Shown here piece by piece: positions 1-8,517 of a stretch of 64,000 nucleotides of DNA. Each line of letters begins with the position of its first letter. Position 1 is the first letter of the stretch. The DNA lies in the NCBI GenBank assembly GCA_025354405.1, contig JANXMY010000082.1, positions 38,765 through 102,764 on the forward strand. Direction: 5' to 3'. Position numbers and translations under genes: made by a program. The DNA is from Armatimonadota bacterium (lineage in GTDB: Bacteria > Armatimonadota > Armatimonadia > Armatimonadales > Capsulimonadaceae). The notes under the pieces are model-generated. The model was not told where the DNA came from. It ran no database searches and was given only the letters and a program-made list of their open reading frames with translations.

Positions 1-490
1 GCATTGGACGACGTCACAATGATATCCGAGACGGCTTTCACGGCGGCGGACGAATTGATATAATTAATTACCGTATGGCCAGGGTACTGTTTCAGCCACT
101 CAGAGTATTCCTCAATCGGGCAGCGGTCCGCGAGGGAACATCCAGCATCGAGATCAGGGAGAAGTACGAGCTTCTCCGGATTCAAAATCTTGGCGGTCTC
201 GGCCATGAAGTGAACGCCGCAGAAGACGATCACATCCGCATCGGTGGAAGCTGCCGCCTGCGCCAGTGCGAGACTATCTCCAACATAATCCGCCAAGTCT
301 TGTATCTCACTATCCTGATAGTAGTGCGCGAGGATGACGGCATTTCGGTCTTTTTTAAGCCGAAGAATCTCGGTTTCCAGGTCCAATGAAGGATCAATTG
401 ATCGGATGCGCAGGGAGAGGTCCAGCGGCTGACCGAAACTCTGTGCCGGTGGGTTCGCAGGCGTCTTTGCAAGAGTTAGTGTTTCCATAC
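1..490 (-). CDS. nadA: Quinolinate synthase NadA (N-terminal part, cut by window edge)
   Basis: De novo NAD synthesis: NadA condenses iminoaspartate with dihydroxyacetone phosphate to quinolinate, using a 4Fe-4S cluster in the cytoplasm. Reverse-strand translation from ATG at 490 gives 163 residues without a stop. It holds the family segments [21 protein letters not shown] (given here in part: [14 protein letters not shown]), the first cluster cysteine in [13 protein letters not shown], and [15 protein letters not shown] with the second-region cysteines. The C-terminal half lies outside the window. A TATAAT box ends only 6 bp before the ATG, so the message may be leaderless; an AGGGAAGG sequence lies 12 bp upstream and is an alternative ribosome site. 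Identification is secure; the start is likely but not proven. Confidence 0.93.
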
Positions 491-496
491 CGTAAT

Positions 497-502
497 TATA
501 CC
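497..502 (-). promoter_or_regulatory. -10 box of nadA promoter
   Basis: On the minus strand a perfect TATAAT lies 6 bp before the nadA ATG. The hexamer 17 bp further upstream is TTCAGT, a poor -35. Transcription from this box would begin at or next to the ATG. Confidence 0.5.
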
Positions 503-592
503 TTCCCTGAAGACTGGACTGAACTTTCTCTCCAATCTCTGCGTCTTTCGTAACAGTGTCCCGATACTAAGCAAGAGAGCATCACAAATACT

Positions 593-2101
593 ATGGACCA
601 AACTTACATCGACACCGCTCATTTACTCCGCCGCGCCGGTTTTGGCGCAGAACCGACTGCGATTCGCAGTGCGGCTCAGAACGGTCTCTCTGCGACTACT
701 GACGCTCTCCTTCACCCGGAGCGCATTCCGGAGAATCTCGACGATGATGCTACTTTGGCACGCCTGACCTCTCTGCTGCCGGAAACAAAAAACGGTGGGA
801 CGCCGACACAGGCCGTCAAAATGTGGTGGACACATCGGATGATTGCTTCTGCGCATCCGCTCCAGGAAAAGATGACACTCTTCTGGCATGGTCATTTTAC
901 TAGCAAGGACGGCAAAATGGCGGGCGACCTGCTGTACCGCCAGAACCAGATGCTTCGTAAAAACGCCCTGGGAAATTTCCGGTCCCTCACTCTCGCCGTA
1001 GCGCGTGACCCGGAAATGCTGCGCTACTTGAATGGCAACCAAAATCATAAAGCCCAGCCGAATGAAAACTTCGCACGGGAGCTGATGGAGCTTTACACCT
1101 GTGGTATCGGTAATTATACAGAAGACGATGTGAAAGCCGGTGCACGGGCATTCTCCGGCTGGAACCTCCGAGGGGAAGATTTTACGTTTAATTCAAATCA
1201 GCATGATAACGATCCGAAAACTTTCATGGGAAAAACGGGAAATTGGAACGGGGATGACATCGTCGATATTCTGATGGCACTTCCTGCTACAGCGCGGCGG
1301 CTCTGCACGCAGCTCTTTACTTACTTTGCGTACCCAAACCCGGAGCCGGCAGTCATCGATGCTCTGGTGCAGACGTATTTCAGCAGCGGCTATGATATTC
1401 GAGCCATTATGAGTCAGATACTGCACTCGCAGGCCTTCTATTCTGATAAAGCGCGTCTTGCAGTCATCAAATCGCCAGCGCAATATGTCGTTGGGACCAT
1501 TCGGCTGCTCGGAATGGACAAAGCTGTCGAACTGATACTCTCGGATATTACGTCCGCAAATGATATGGCGGCAAATCCAGCGGCTATTCCCGCTGCGGGC
1601 ACCACCGCGCCGCTGGCAAAAGGACGCCGCCTGGGGGTTCTGGCAAGCCTGCCACTCGCGATGCGAGAGATGGGTCAGGATCTTCTGGCCCCGCCGACGG
1701 TAAAAGGCTGGGACGGCGGAGAAAACTGGATCAACACATCCACCTTGCTGGCACGCATCAATTTTGCCGATGTCATTTCGCGATCAAGGCAGATGTTCGG
1801 GAGTTCATTCCCCTCTGCTATCGAGTTTATGCAGCAGCATGCCCTGACACCGGAAGGCTGGGTGGACTATCTGGCGGAAACGCTCGGGCCGCTGCCGATC
1901 ACACCGTCCACGCGCCAGACTTTGATTTCCTACATCCAGAGTCCGGATTTGCCGGCTTCGACGGTTGTGAATGTTCAGTTTCAACCGGTGCGCCGTAAGC
2001 GGGCTGGTCGCCTGAAGGAAGACGGACCCGGCGGCTTGGAAGGACGACTACGCGGTGTAATCCCCCTGCTAATGGCTACACCCGAATACCAGGTTTGCTA
2101 A
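593..2101 (+). CDS. DUF1800 domain protein
   Basis: A 502-residue protein of the DUF1800 family, whose biochemical role is unknown. Its genes are typically found beside a DUF1501 gene, as here, 35 bp upstream of one. Visible family features are the N-terminal HLLRRAGFGAEP segment, the MTLFWHGHFTS motif near residue 100, the NFARELMELYTCGIGNYTEDDVK block near residue 160 (quoted parts: FARELMELYT, YTEDDVK) and the PPTVKGWDGGENWI segment near residue 375. No signal peptide is evident. The pair probably forms an operon and acts in the envelope or in assembly of secreted polymers, but that is inference from co-occurrence only. Confidence 0.88.
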   Translation: MDQTYIDTAHLLRRAGFGAEPTAIRSAAQNGLSATTDALLHPERIPENLDDDATLARLTSLLPETKNGGTPTQAVKMWWTHRMIASAHPLQEKMTLFWHGHFTSKDGKMAGDLLYRQNQMLRKNALGNFRSLTLAVARDPEMLRYLNGNQNHKAQPNENFARELMELYTCGIGNYTEDDVKAGARAFSGWNLRGEDFTFNSNQHDNDPKTFMGKTGNWNGDDIVDILMALPATARRLCTQLFTYFAYPNPEPAVIDALVQTYFSSGYDIRAIMSQILHSQAFYSDKARLAVIKSPAQYVVGTIRLLGMDKAVELILSDITSANDMAANPAAIPAAGTTAPLAKGRRLGVLASLPLAMREMGQDLLAPPTVKGWDGGENWINTSTLLARINFADVISRSRQMFGSSFPSAIEFMQQHALTPEGWVDYLAETLGPLPITPSTRQTLISYIQSPDLPASTVVNVQFQPVRRKRAGRLKEDGPGGLEGRLRGVIPLLMATPEYQVC

Positions 2102-2136
2102 ACAATTGATTTGCTGAAACTAGGAAAGAGAAAACC

Positions 2137-3375
2137 ATGTCTGTTACCCGTCGAGATTTTATCAAAAAGAGTGCGACCACTGTAGCCGTCGGCCTGGCAG
2201 TTCCGCCCTGGCTCGCAAAAATGGTCTGGGCGGATTCCGTCACCAGCCGTGCTCTCACACCCACCGGCCCGGCGGGAAACCGTTCACTGGTGGTTATTCA
2301 GCTCACTGGAGGCAATGATGGCCTGAATACGGTCGTCCCCTATGCTGATGCGGCATATCATTCGGCCCGGCCCGGGCTGGCACATGCGGACAGCTCCGTG
2401 TTGCACCTGTCGAACTACGTCGGACTGTCACCTGTGATGGCGGGAATGAAGGGATTGTATGACCAAGGGCGTTTAGCAATTGTGCAGGGGGTCGGCTACC
2501 CAAACCCAAACCGGAGTCATTTCCGCTCGATGGAAATCTGGCAGACGGCGGAGCCGGAAAAGATGGCCTCCGAAGGCTGGGTCGGGCGCTATCTGGATGC
2601 CATCCGTACGGGCCGCACGTCGCCGCTGACAGGAATCAATATCGGAAATGAGGCCAGCGAGGCGTTCACAAACGCCCATGCTGCAGTGCCAAGTATTCAG
2701 GGTCTGGCGAACTTTGGCGTCGTCTTCCCGCGTAACCCGGATGGTGATGCCCGCACTGCGGCACTTAAGCAGGTTCAGCTTGGCGATACCAATACCCCTT
2801 ACGGACACTTTTTCCAGCAAACGGCCCAGGAGACGTATCAAAGTGCTGATCAGATCGCCCAGGGGATAAAAAAGTATCAAAGCACGGTGCAGTATCCGAA
2901 AACGGCCTTTGGCCGGAGCATGCAGGAAGTTGCGATGCTGGTCGCGGCAAATTTAGGAACGCGAGTTTACTACATCTCGACGGGCGGATTCGACACGCAT
3001 GCCCAGCAGCTTCGACGGCATGGGCAACTCTGGCAGGATGTTTCCGACACCCTGGCAGCGTTCCAAGCCGATGTCGAGCAGATGAATGCCGGAGACCATG
3101 TACTGACACTGGCCTTCTCCGAGTTTGGCCGCCGCGTCCACGAAAATGCAAATGGCGGCACGGATCATGGGACTGCTTCTGAGATGTTCCTGCTGGGCAA
3201 ACCTGTCAAAGGGGGGCTATACGGCTCCTATCCAAGCCTGACTGACCTGGACCATGGCGACCTGAAATATTCCACCGACTTCCGTGCCGTCTATGCGACC
3301 GTTCTGGACCGCTGGCTCGGCGCAGACAGCGAAGTCGTACTGGGTAAGCGCTACGAAGATTTAAAATTCATATAG
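2137..3375 (+). CDS. DUF1501 protein, Tat-exported
   Basis: A 412-residue member of the DUF1501 family, related to the alkaline-phosphatase/sulfatase fold. The N-terminus SVTRRDFIKKSATTVAVGLA carries a twin-arginine motif followed by a hydrophobic stretch, so the protein is probably exported folded by Tat. The segment VVIQLTGGNDGLNTVVPY starting near residue 52 and the late motifs FSEFGRRVHENANGGTDHG and YATVLDRWLG are characteristic. It is the usual partner of the DUF1800 gene upstream. The GTDHG motif resembles a metal-binding site of that superfamily. Substrate unknown. Confidence 0.9.
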   Translation: MSVTRRDFIKKSATTVAVGLAVPPWLAKMVWADSVTSRALTPTGPAGNRSLVVIQLTGGNDGLNTVVPYADAAYHSARPGLAHADSSVLHLSNYVGLSPVMAGMKGLYDQGRLAIVQGVGYPNPNRSHFRSMEIWQTAEPEKMASEGWVGRYLDAIRTGRTSPLTGINIGNEASEAFTNAHAAVPSIQGLANFGVVFPRNPDGDARTAALKQVQLGDTNTPYGHFFQQTAQETYQSADQIAQGIKKYQSTVQYPKTAFGRSMQEVAMLVAANLGTRVYYISTGGFDTHAQQLRRHGQLWQDVSDTLAAFQADVEQMNAGDHVLTLAFSEFGRRVHENANGGTDHGTASEMFLLGKPVKGGLYGSYPSLTDLDHGDLKYSTDFRAVYATVLDRWLGADSEVVLGKRYEDLKFI

Positions 3376-3462
3376 TTGTTTTTTGCTCAAAATGCGATAC
3401 AATAAACGCGAGTTAGTCACCGATCCTGTGCGCTTGTCACACAAGCGAGAATGGAAAGACCA

Positions 3463-3828
3463 ATGGCACGCATCCTTGACAATGAAGGCAGACTTCTTGG
3501 AGGCTTAGAATTATCTTTCGCGGAGCTTTTGGCTCCACTCAGCAGCAGGGAATTCACCCCGGTTCAATCCCCAGGCGAGGCCTTAAGTCCACCGATTTAT
3601 GGGCCGGAGGAAGAAGTGCTGCGGCTCGTGTGCAGCTTTGGAAAGTTGCCGCTCTTAGTCTACTCGGCATCGGAAATAGCTGGAAACAACGATTTTCGTC
3701 CCGCGGACTGTCTCAACCAAGTGGATAAGCCGCATAAAAGGCACTACTGTCCCGATTGCGGCGGTTACTACTGCGTCACACACGCGGCGATATCGGCACA
3801 TGATTGTCAATCCGTTTTCAGGCATTGA
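3463..3828 (+). CDS. Small protein with C-terminal zinc finger
   Basis: A 121-residue protein of unknown function. The C-terminal third has HYCPDCGGYYCVTHAAISAHDC, an arrangement of Cys and His (CxxC, then C, H, H, C; quoted core YCPDCGGYYC) resembling an AN1/treble-clef type zinc finger. The N-terminal part is acidic and proline-rich with no recognised domain. I chose ATG 3463 because GGAAAG lies about 5 bp upstream; an in-frame ATG at 3451 would add four residues. It stands alone between the DUF1501 gene and a convergent terminator. Confidence 0.6.
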   Translation: MARILDNEGRLLGGLELSFAELLAPLSSREFTPVQSPGEALSPPIYGPEEEVLRLVCSFGKLPLLVYSASEIAGNNDFRPADCLNQVDKPHKRHYCPDCGGYYCVTHAAISAHDCQSVFRH

Positions 3829-3833
3829 CAAAA

Positions 3834-3863
3834 AAAGCGTGAGGGGATTTCCCCTCACGCTTT
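3834..3863 (-). terminator. Strong hairpin, terminator of the PEP-CTERM gene
   Basis: Perfect 13-bp inverted repeat (3834-3846 with 3851-3863) around a 4-nt loop. On the minus strand it is followed by a run of seven T, so it ends transcription of the gene at 3884-4540. It may also slow plus-strand reading from the zinc-finger gene, although the T run is short on that side. Confidence 0.85.
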
Positions 3864-3883
3864 CCCAATTTTGAAGTGCGAGA

Positions 3884-4540
3884 CTAGGCGGCGCGGCTGC
3901 CCGTTACTTTTGCTTTGCGAGCACGGAAAGCCAGCCCCAGTAGGCCAATTCCGCCCAGCACGAACGGAGCGACAGATGCTGGCTCGGGAACCGCAGCCGG
4001 AGCATAAGTGACAGAGGCACTCAGGGAGCCATTTGTTTGCGAAAACGAATTGCCAGGTGAGGAAAAAGTCACGTTGTTAAAGGTATAGATACCAAGAGAT
4101 CCAAAGTCATAAGTTAAACTCGACGGCCCGGTGAGTGTGACGTCTGCCGTTGTCTGAATGGCATTGATCAGAGTGTCGGTGTAGACGCCTTTAAATTCTT
4201 GCGTCTGGGTCGTACCGCCGTCCGGAGTTACACTAAGATCCAAAGTAAATGGGGTCAAGATCGTAGCATTAGGACTATCGAATGCAGAAAAGTTCGGACT
4301 ATCGGACGAAACCATTTCCGTAAAGTTGCACAGATTGATTTTCGTTGGGGCCTTATTTGTCGGGGTTGTGTTGTCTTGGACGGTCACATAAGTACTGGGG
4401 TCCGAGGAATTGATGATGTTCGGCGAAAACACCGTCGAAAAGCCAAATCGCCCCGGTGCTGCCGCATTCGATGCACCTGCCACAATTGCCGTCAAGGCCA
4501 CTACACTCATCAAACCGGTCATTACTTTAGAGTACTTCAT
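3884..4540 (-). CDS. PEP-CTERM sorting domain protein
   Basis: A 218-residue exported protein. It has an N-terminal signal peptide (MKYSKVMTGLMSVVALTAIVAGASNAAA), a Thr/Ser-rich beta-type middle, and the C-terminal tripartite signal VPEPASVAPFVLGGIGLLGLAFRARKAK: PEP motif, hydrophobic helix, basic tail. (Only parts are quoted: signal core TGLMSVVALTAIVAG, sorting core VPEPASVAP.) PEP-CTERM proteins are processed by exosortase and often go to the surface or extracellular polysaccharide. No exosortase is in this window. The gene has its own terminator and a GG-N10-GC element 45 bp upstream that fits a sigma-54 promoter. Confidence 0.88.
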   Translation of the reverse strand: MKYSKVMTGLMSVVALTAIVAGASNAAAPGRFGFSTVFSPNIINSSDPSTYVTVQDNTTPTNKAPTKINLCNFTEMVSSDSPNFSAFDSPNATILTPFTLDLSVTPDGGTTQTQEFKGVYTDTLINAIQTTADVTLTGPSSLTYDFGSLGIYTFNNVTFSSPGNSFSQTNGSLSASVTYAPAAVPEPASVAPFVLGGIGLLGLAFRARKAKVTGSRAA

Positions 4541-4584
4541 TCTTAAAACTCGCTTTCTTGTTCGCGTATCCTGACTAACCTATT

Positions 4585-4600
4585 TGCACAAAGCGTGCCA
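4585..4600 (-). promoter_or_regulatory. Candidate sigma-54 (-24/-12) promoter of the PEP-CTERM gene
   Basis: Minus-strand TGGCACGCTTTGTGCA matches the sigma-54 consensus TGGCACG-N4-TTGCA at all positions except one, with the invariant GG and GC at the required 10-nt spacing. It sits 45 bp upstream of the ATG. PEP-CTERM/exosortase loci commonly carry sigma-54 activators of the PrsR type, which makes the match more credible. No activator site was identified. Confidence 0.5.
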
Positions 4601-4698
4601 AGATACACCCAAATACGGGCATTTCCGTCGAATCTGGTAGTAGTAGCGGGTATACTGCGAACAAAGTAACTGCATAGAGCATTGAGGAACAAATCGCT

Positions 4699-5199
4699 TT
4701 GAAAGAAAGCACTTTAACATCGGACGAACGGCGCGAAGCCATTGTGGGCGCAGCCGAAGACAAAAAAGCTAATTATATTACCGCACTTGACTTGCGCGGC
4801 AAGACACTGATTGCCGACTTCTTTATTATCTGCTCGGGAACCTCCAATATCCATATCCGCTCGGTGGCCGACGGCATCATGGAAGCGATGGAAAAACAGG
4901 GCATTCGGCAGCGGCGGATTGAAGGCTACAGTGAGGCAACTTGGATCCTGCTGGATTACGGCGATAATATCGTTCACATCATGGCAGAAGAGCAGCGCAG
5001 CTACTACGGTCTCGAAAAGCTCTGGACCGGGGAGGCTCCGCCGGAGCGCGAACCGGAGCGTCTTGCCGGAATGGGCATCGGTGAATTTGATGATGATTCC
5101 GAGGACGACGAAGAAGATGAAGAGATAGAAGATGATAAAAGAGAAGACGACGAAATAGAAGAAAGCGAATCGGAGCACAAACATGCCCCCGCCGCCTGA
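4699..5199 (+). CDS. rsfS: Ribosome silencing factor RsfS with acidic tail
   Basis: RsfS/RsfA binds ribosomal protein uL14 on the 50S subunit and blocks subunit joining when nutrients are scarce. Residues 8-115 match the family: IVGAAEDKKANYITALDLRG, DFFIICSGTSNIHIRSVADG, GYSEATWILLDYGDNIVHI and RSYYGLEKLWTG. The start is TTG at 4699 with GAGGA 10 bp upstream. The protein is 166 residues, longer than the usual 105-130, because of a strongly acidic tail of Asp/Glu with a few Lys (about residue 130 on). Its 3' end overlaps the next gene by 17 bp, so the two are probably co-translated. Confidence 0.92.
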   Translation: MKESTLTSDERREAIVGAAEDKKANYITALDLRGKTLIADFFIICSGTSNIHIRSVADGIMEAMEKQGIRQRRIEGYSEATWILLDYGDNIVHIMAEEQRSYYGLEKLWTGEAPPEREPERLAGMGIGEFDDDSEDDEEDEEIEDDKREDDEIEESESEHKHAPAA

Positions 5200-5854
5200 A
5201 CGGCCACGGCGCGACTATGAGGCGGAGGAAGAGGCGGGACGACAGCTCACCAATGCCCATATTCAGCTTCGACGCGGACTTTCAAGTGAGGCGGAGAGTT
5301 CTGTAAGACGAATTCTTGCCGCCCGCCCAGCAGATGCTGGTGCCTGGGAGCTGCTTGGGGACATCGAAGCCTCACGCGGTGCTTTTGAGGCCGCTTCCAC
5401 CGCATATCAAGCGGCGCTGAGCTTTAAGCCTGGGCAAGTCTCTGCAGAAGCTAAGTTCGGTCGGGTAACTTTACGCCAAGCGGAACAGCAGCGAAAGGCA
5501 AAGCTCGGAGTGGCTTACGCATCGTCCGACGCTTCACTGGTCAAGCTTTCTGGAGGCGACGATGGAAGGCGCAATGCCCGGTGGAGCGTCTTTGGCTCGC
5601 TTCTTTGTCCCGGACTGGGACAAATCGTCAGTGGACAGATTGTCAAAGGCGCGGCGCTGGTGGGAATATTTCTCGTTGGCCTCGGCCTTCTTGCGATTTT
5701 GCCGCATGGCACCGGACGCAATTATTTTACGCCGAGCTTCTGGATCGTCTCCGCGATCTTAACAGCAGACTGGATCTATGCAATCGCCGATGCCGCCCAG
5801 GCAGCCCCCACGAAAAACATTTCCCCAGCCGAAAAAGATGGCTGGCAGATCTAG
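5183..5854 (+). CDS. TPR protein with C-terminal membrane segments
   Basis: A 223-residue protein with an N-terminal TPR-like region (about residues 15-105: AHIQLRRGLSSEAESSVRRI, AWELLGDIEASRGAFEAAST) followed by a membrane part with LLCPGLGQIVSGQIVKGAAL, a glycine-rich turn typical of TM2-type small membrane proteins, then hydrophobic stretches near residues 153-173 and 183-200. Function unknown. It overlaps rsfS by 17 bp. The arrangement suggests a cytoplasmic TPR platform tethered to the membrane. Confidence 0.7.
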   Translation: MPPPPERPRRDYEAEEEAGRQLTNAHIQLRRGLSSEAESSVRRILAARPADAGAWELLGDIEASRGAFEAASTAYQAALSFKPGQVSAEAKFGRVTLRQAEQQRKAKLGVAYASSDASLVKLSGGDDGRRNARWSVFGSLLCPGLGQIVSGQIVKGAALVGIFLVGLGLLAILPHGTGRNYFTPSFWIVSAILTADWIYAIADAAQAAPTKNISPAEKDGWQI

Positions 5855-5888
5855 AATCACCGACATACACTCACGAGGAGAAATATTT

Positions 5889-6689
5889 ATGCGTAGTCTA
5901 CAGCAGCGAGGCGCAGTAGTTGCCTTCGCAGCAATTGCTGGCGTCCTGGTCAGCGCCGGGTGCGGCAGCAGCAGCAGTACCGATTCGGCACATATTCGGG
6001 CAGTGAACGTCGCAGTGAATGCTGGCAGTGCTGCCGTCACAGTAAATGGGGGAGCGATTGACGGCAATCTGGCTTTCGGTCAAATATCCAATTACAATTT
6101 TATCGGCCAAAGCAGCTCACTCTTTGGTTTCACAACCAGTGTCACCTTTCCAGCCCCTACGACACTGCCAGTGGGCCCAACTCTGACACTAAAAACTGGC
6201 TCGTTCTACACGGGCTACTTGATTGGCCGCGCAGATACCGCAATTAAGACTACCGATCCCAGATTTTTACAAAGTGTCGTCACCGGAGACCGGGGTGCAT
6301 CCGCAAGCTATACACCTTCACTTCCGTACACACCGCCCCCCGCCGGCTCAGCAAATATTCGCATACTGAACGCCGCTCCCGACGCTGGCCCTGTCGACGT
6401 TTTAATTAATGGCAAGACAGCCTATGCTGCTGTCACGTACCCTCGCTTCCCCACCGTCCCCGCAGGCTCAACTGCTGGCACGCCGGCTCCCGCCGTCAAC
6501 CCCGTGACGGCGTACTTTGCAGTTTCAGCAAGCGCGCCTACCATCCAGGTGAACGCGGCTGGAACCGCGACCGTATTGGTCCCGGCAGCTCCCCTTGCCA
6601 TCACAAGTGGGAACGTCTACACGGTGCTGATCACTGAGCCGACCACCGCGCCGACAACCACATACGGTCTGCAAACCGTCCCAGATTAA
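5889..6689 (+). CDS. DUF4397-type lipoprotein
   Basis: A 266-residue putative lipoprotein. ATG 5889 is chosen because GAGGAG lies about 8 bp upstream and the product then begins with a proper lipoprotein signal (VVAFAAIAGVLVSAGC, lipobox VSAGC); the open frame extends 37 codons further upstream without support. The mature part contains two related beta-rich segments, HIRAVNVAVNAGSAAVTVNG and NIRILNAAPDAGPVDVLING, in the style of DUF4397 repeats. These are found in secreted or surface proteins of unknown role. Proline- and threonine-rich linkers separate them. Confidence 0.75.
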   Translation: MRSLQQRGAVVAFAAIAGVLVSAGCGSSSSTDSAHIRAVNVAVNAGSAAVTVNGGAIDGNLAFGQISNYNFIGQSSSLFGFTTSVTFPAPTTLPVGPTLTLKTGSFYTGYLIGRADTAIKTTDPRFLQSVVTGDRGASASYTPSLPYTPPPAGSANIRILNAAPDAGPVDVLINGKTAYAAVTYPRFPTVPAGSTAGTPAPAVNPVTAYFAVSASAPTIQVNAAGTATVLVPAAPLAITSGNVYTVLITEPTTAPTTTYGLQTVPD

Positions 6690-6747
6690 TCCAGAGACTG
6701 TAGGCAGAGAAACAAAAAGTACGCCAAAGGGCAGAAAGATAGGACCT

Positions 6748-6993
6748 GTGCAAAGTAAGCAATCGAAACAAATCACTACCGCAGCCGCCGTTTTAGTGGG
6801 GATTTTATTTCTCATCGTCGCAGTCATCTATTGGACACAATCTGCGGGTCATCTTCCGGCGTTCCTGCCCGGATACGCCGCCGGCTCACTTGACCATCAT
6901 ACAAAGCATGGGATATTGTCACTCGCGCTCGCCATCTGCAGCTTTGTCGCAGCACGGTTCTTCTGGGGGCCCTCCAAAGATATAGCGGCGTAG
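6748..6993 (+). CDS. Small two-helix membrane protein
   Basis: An 81-residue protein starting at GTG 6748 with AGGA 5 bp upstream. Two hydrophobic stretches (TAAAVLVGILFLIVAVIYW and ILSLALAICSFVAARFFW) flank a His-containing loop (SLDHHTKH). The pattern matches uncharacterised small membrane proteins annotated only as hypothetical. It lies between the lipoprotein gene and the deacetylase gene on the same strand. Confidence 0.65.
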   Translation: MQSKQSKQITTAAAVLVGILFLIVAVIYWTQSAGHLPAFLPGYAAGSLDHHTKHGILSLALAICSFVAARFFWGPSKDIAA

Positions 6994-7063
6994 TCAAAGA
7001 GATGTAATTTACACACCAGAATATCTTCGGGTACAATACGTCCAGATCACTGGAGATTATGAC

Positions 7064-8200
7064 GTGAAAACTCTCTTTCGTCTGTTCGTCGTCACGGCTG
7101 CCGCACTCCTAAGCGTATCCTGCGCAAATCAGCAGGCAGCCGTGCGGCCTGGTGCGGCTCTTGCGCAGCCAGCCGCCCCTCCTATTGTTCGTCCCCTTCT
7201 GCTGCCTCTCAGCCCGGTCAAGCTGGCCGCGCTGCATGCGGACGAAATGGGCCGAATTCCTATTCTCATGTACCATGCGATCAACGGACCGTCTTTCCAC
7301 GGCAGAAGATATGACGCGAACGGATTAAATATCGCCCCGCAAACGTTTCGCAAACAACTCTGCTTAATGTATGCCGCGCACTGGTATCCAGTGAATATGC
7401 GTGATGTGCTGACTTCCCATATCGATGTTCCCGCCGGAAAAACTCCAGTCGTGATTACATTCGATGATGCTCGTGGAAGCCAGTTCCACTATCTGAAAAA
7501 TGAAACCATTGACCCCAACTGCGCCCTAGGTATCCTGGAAGCATTCCATAAGAAGCATCGTGACTGGCCACTGCGAGCGACTTTTTATATTCTGCCCAAG
7601 TCCGCCTGGAACCCGGCCCCTTTCTGGCAGCCGGGAACGGAGACGAAAAAGCTTCGATACTTGGCGTCGGAAGGCTTTGAAATCGCAAACCACACCACCA
7701 CGCACCGCCTCTTAGGGCGGCTGCCTGCCTCTCAGCTGTGCTGGGAGATGGCGGAGTGTCAGCGGTACGTCGTTGACCGTGTGCCGGGCGTAGTAATGGA
7801 TACCATGGCATTGCCGGGGGGAGATGCCCCCAAGAACCGTGCGCTCTGGCCCTATTTGCTGAATGGCCGTCTTGGAACGATCATTTACCACAATCGCTGT
7901 ATACTGATGGCCTGGGGCGGACCGAGCCGAGCCTGGTCCGACAAAAAATTCGATCCTGATCGTGTCACCCGAATCGGTGCCGGGCCAGGCTGGATCGAGC
8001 GTGCGCTGGCACAGATGAGCGAGGGTAAGATACGGGAGTATGTCAGCGATGGCAACCCGGACACTGTCGCTATCCCACGCTCCGAGGCAAAAGAAGTCAA
8101 CCCCAAAAGCCTCGATGGTGCTCGACTGGTCATTTACGATATCAGGAAGCCGGCAAAGGCAAAAGTTCTAGTTGCGAAAGATTCGGCCGCACGCACTTAA
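7064..8200 (+). CDS. Polysaccharide deacetylase-family lipoprotein
   Basis: A 378-residue putative lipoprotein with a carbohydrate esterase 4 (NodB-like) domain. GTG start at 7064, GGAG 9 bp upstream. The signal FVVTAAALLSVSC gives a lipobox cysteine. The domain shows IPILMYHAI near residue 66, the metal/catalytic Asp motif VVITFDDA near 130, and the histidine motif FEIANHTTTH near 210. It probably deacetylates a cell-envelope or extracellular polysaccharide outside the membrane. The C-terminal 60 residues are unassigned. Confidence 0.85.
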   Translation: MKTLFRLFVVTAAALLSVSCANQQAAVRPGAALAQPAAPPIVRPLLLPLSPVKLAALHADEMGRIPILMYHAINGPSFHGRRYDANGLNIAPQTFRKQLCLMYAAHWYPVNMRDVLTSHIDVPAGKTPVVITFDDARGSQFHYLKNETIDPNCALGILEAFHKKHRDWPLRATFYILPKSAWNPAPFWQPGTETKKLRYLASEGFEIANHTTTHRLLGRLPASQLCWEMAECQRYVVDRVPGVVMDTMALPGGDAPKNRALWPYLLNGRLGTIIYHNRCILMAWGGPSRAWSDKKFDPDRVTRIGAGPGWIERALAQMSEGKIREYVSDGNPDTVAIPRSEAKEVNPKSLDGARLVIYDIRKPAKAKVLVAKDSAART

Positions 8201-8207
8201 TTTGGCA

Positions 8208-8459
8208 TTATCCAGGTGGGCAGACCAGTGCCAGCGATCGCCCACCATGCAATGTTCCTCGACTGTATGCCTCAGGGCGTATGAATACGCCCCCCTCAAC
8301 CAGATCGGTCACGATTCGCTGCACCGCACGTTTTGTAATACCAACGCGTGCAGCGACATCGCGTAAACGCGAATCCGGCTTTTAGGCCAGGCAGATGAGT
8401 ACATGCGAATGATTTGATAAGAATGTCAAAAAATCAGGGTCAGCCGATGAATTTCTCCT
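8208..8459 (-). pseudogene. Decayed winged-helix (MarR-like) regulator
   Basis: Minus-strand translation gives FLTFLSNHSHVLICLA, then an in-frame TAA (8382-8384), then KPDSRLRDVAARVGITKRAV and QRIVTDLVEGG in the same frame. The parts join into the first helices and DNA-recognition region of the small winged-helix regulators with a LRD-A-VGIT-RAVQRIV-DLE core. No ATG, GTG or TTG start lies upstream of the conserved part, and the C-terminal wing region is degenerate. It is divergent from sbtA, where such a regulator would be expected to act. A sequencing error could explain the single stop but not the missing start and wing. Confidence 0.7.
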
Positions 8460-8469
8460 GAAAATAAAT

Positions 8470-8517
8470 ACACGATAGTATTGTCATGTATTCATTTTCG
8501 TGCTATAATAGTCGTGT
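8470..8517 (+). promoter_or_regulatory. sbtA promoter with flanking inverted repeat
   Basis: TTGTCA (8481-8486), a 17-bp spacer and TATAAT (8504-8509) form a strong sigma-A promoter 42 bp before the sbtA start. ACACGA (8470-8475) and TCGTGT (8512-8517) are inverted copies that bracket the promoter, a plausible operator for the divergent regulator that is now broken. Confidence 0.75.
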
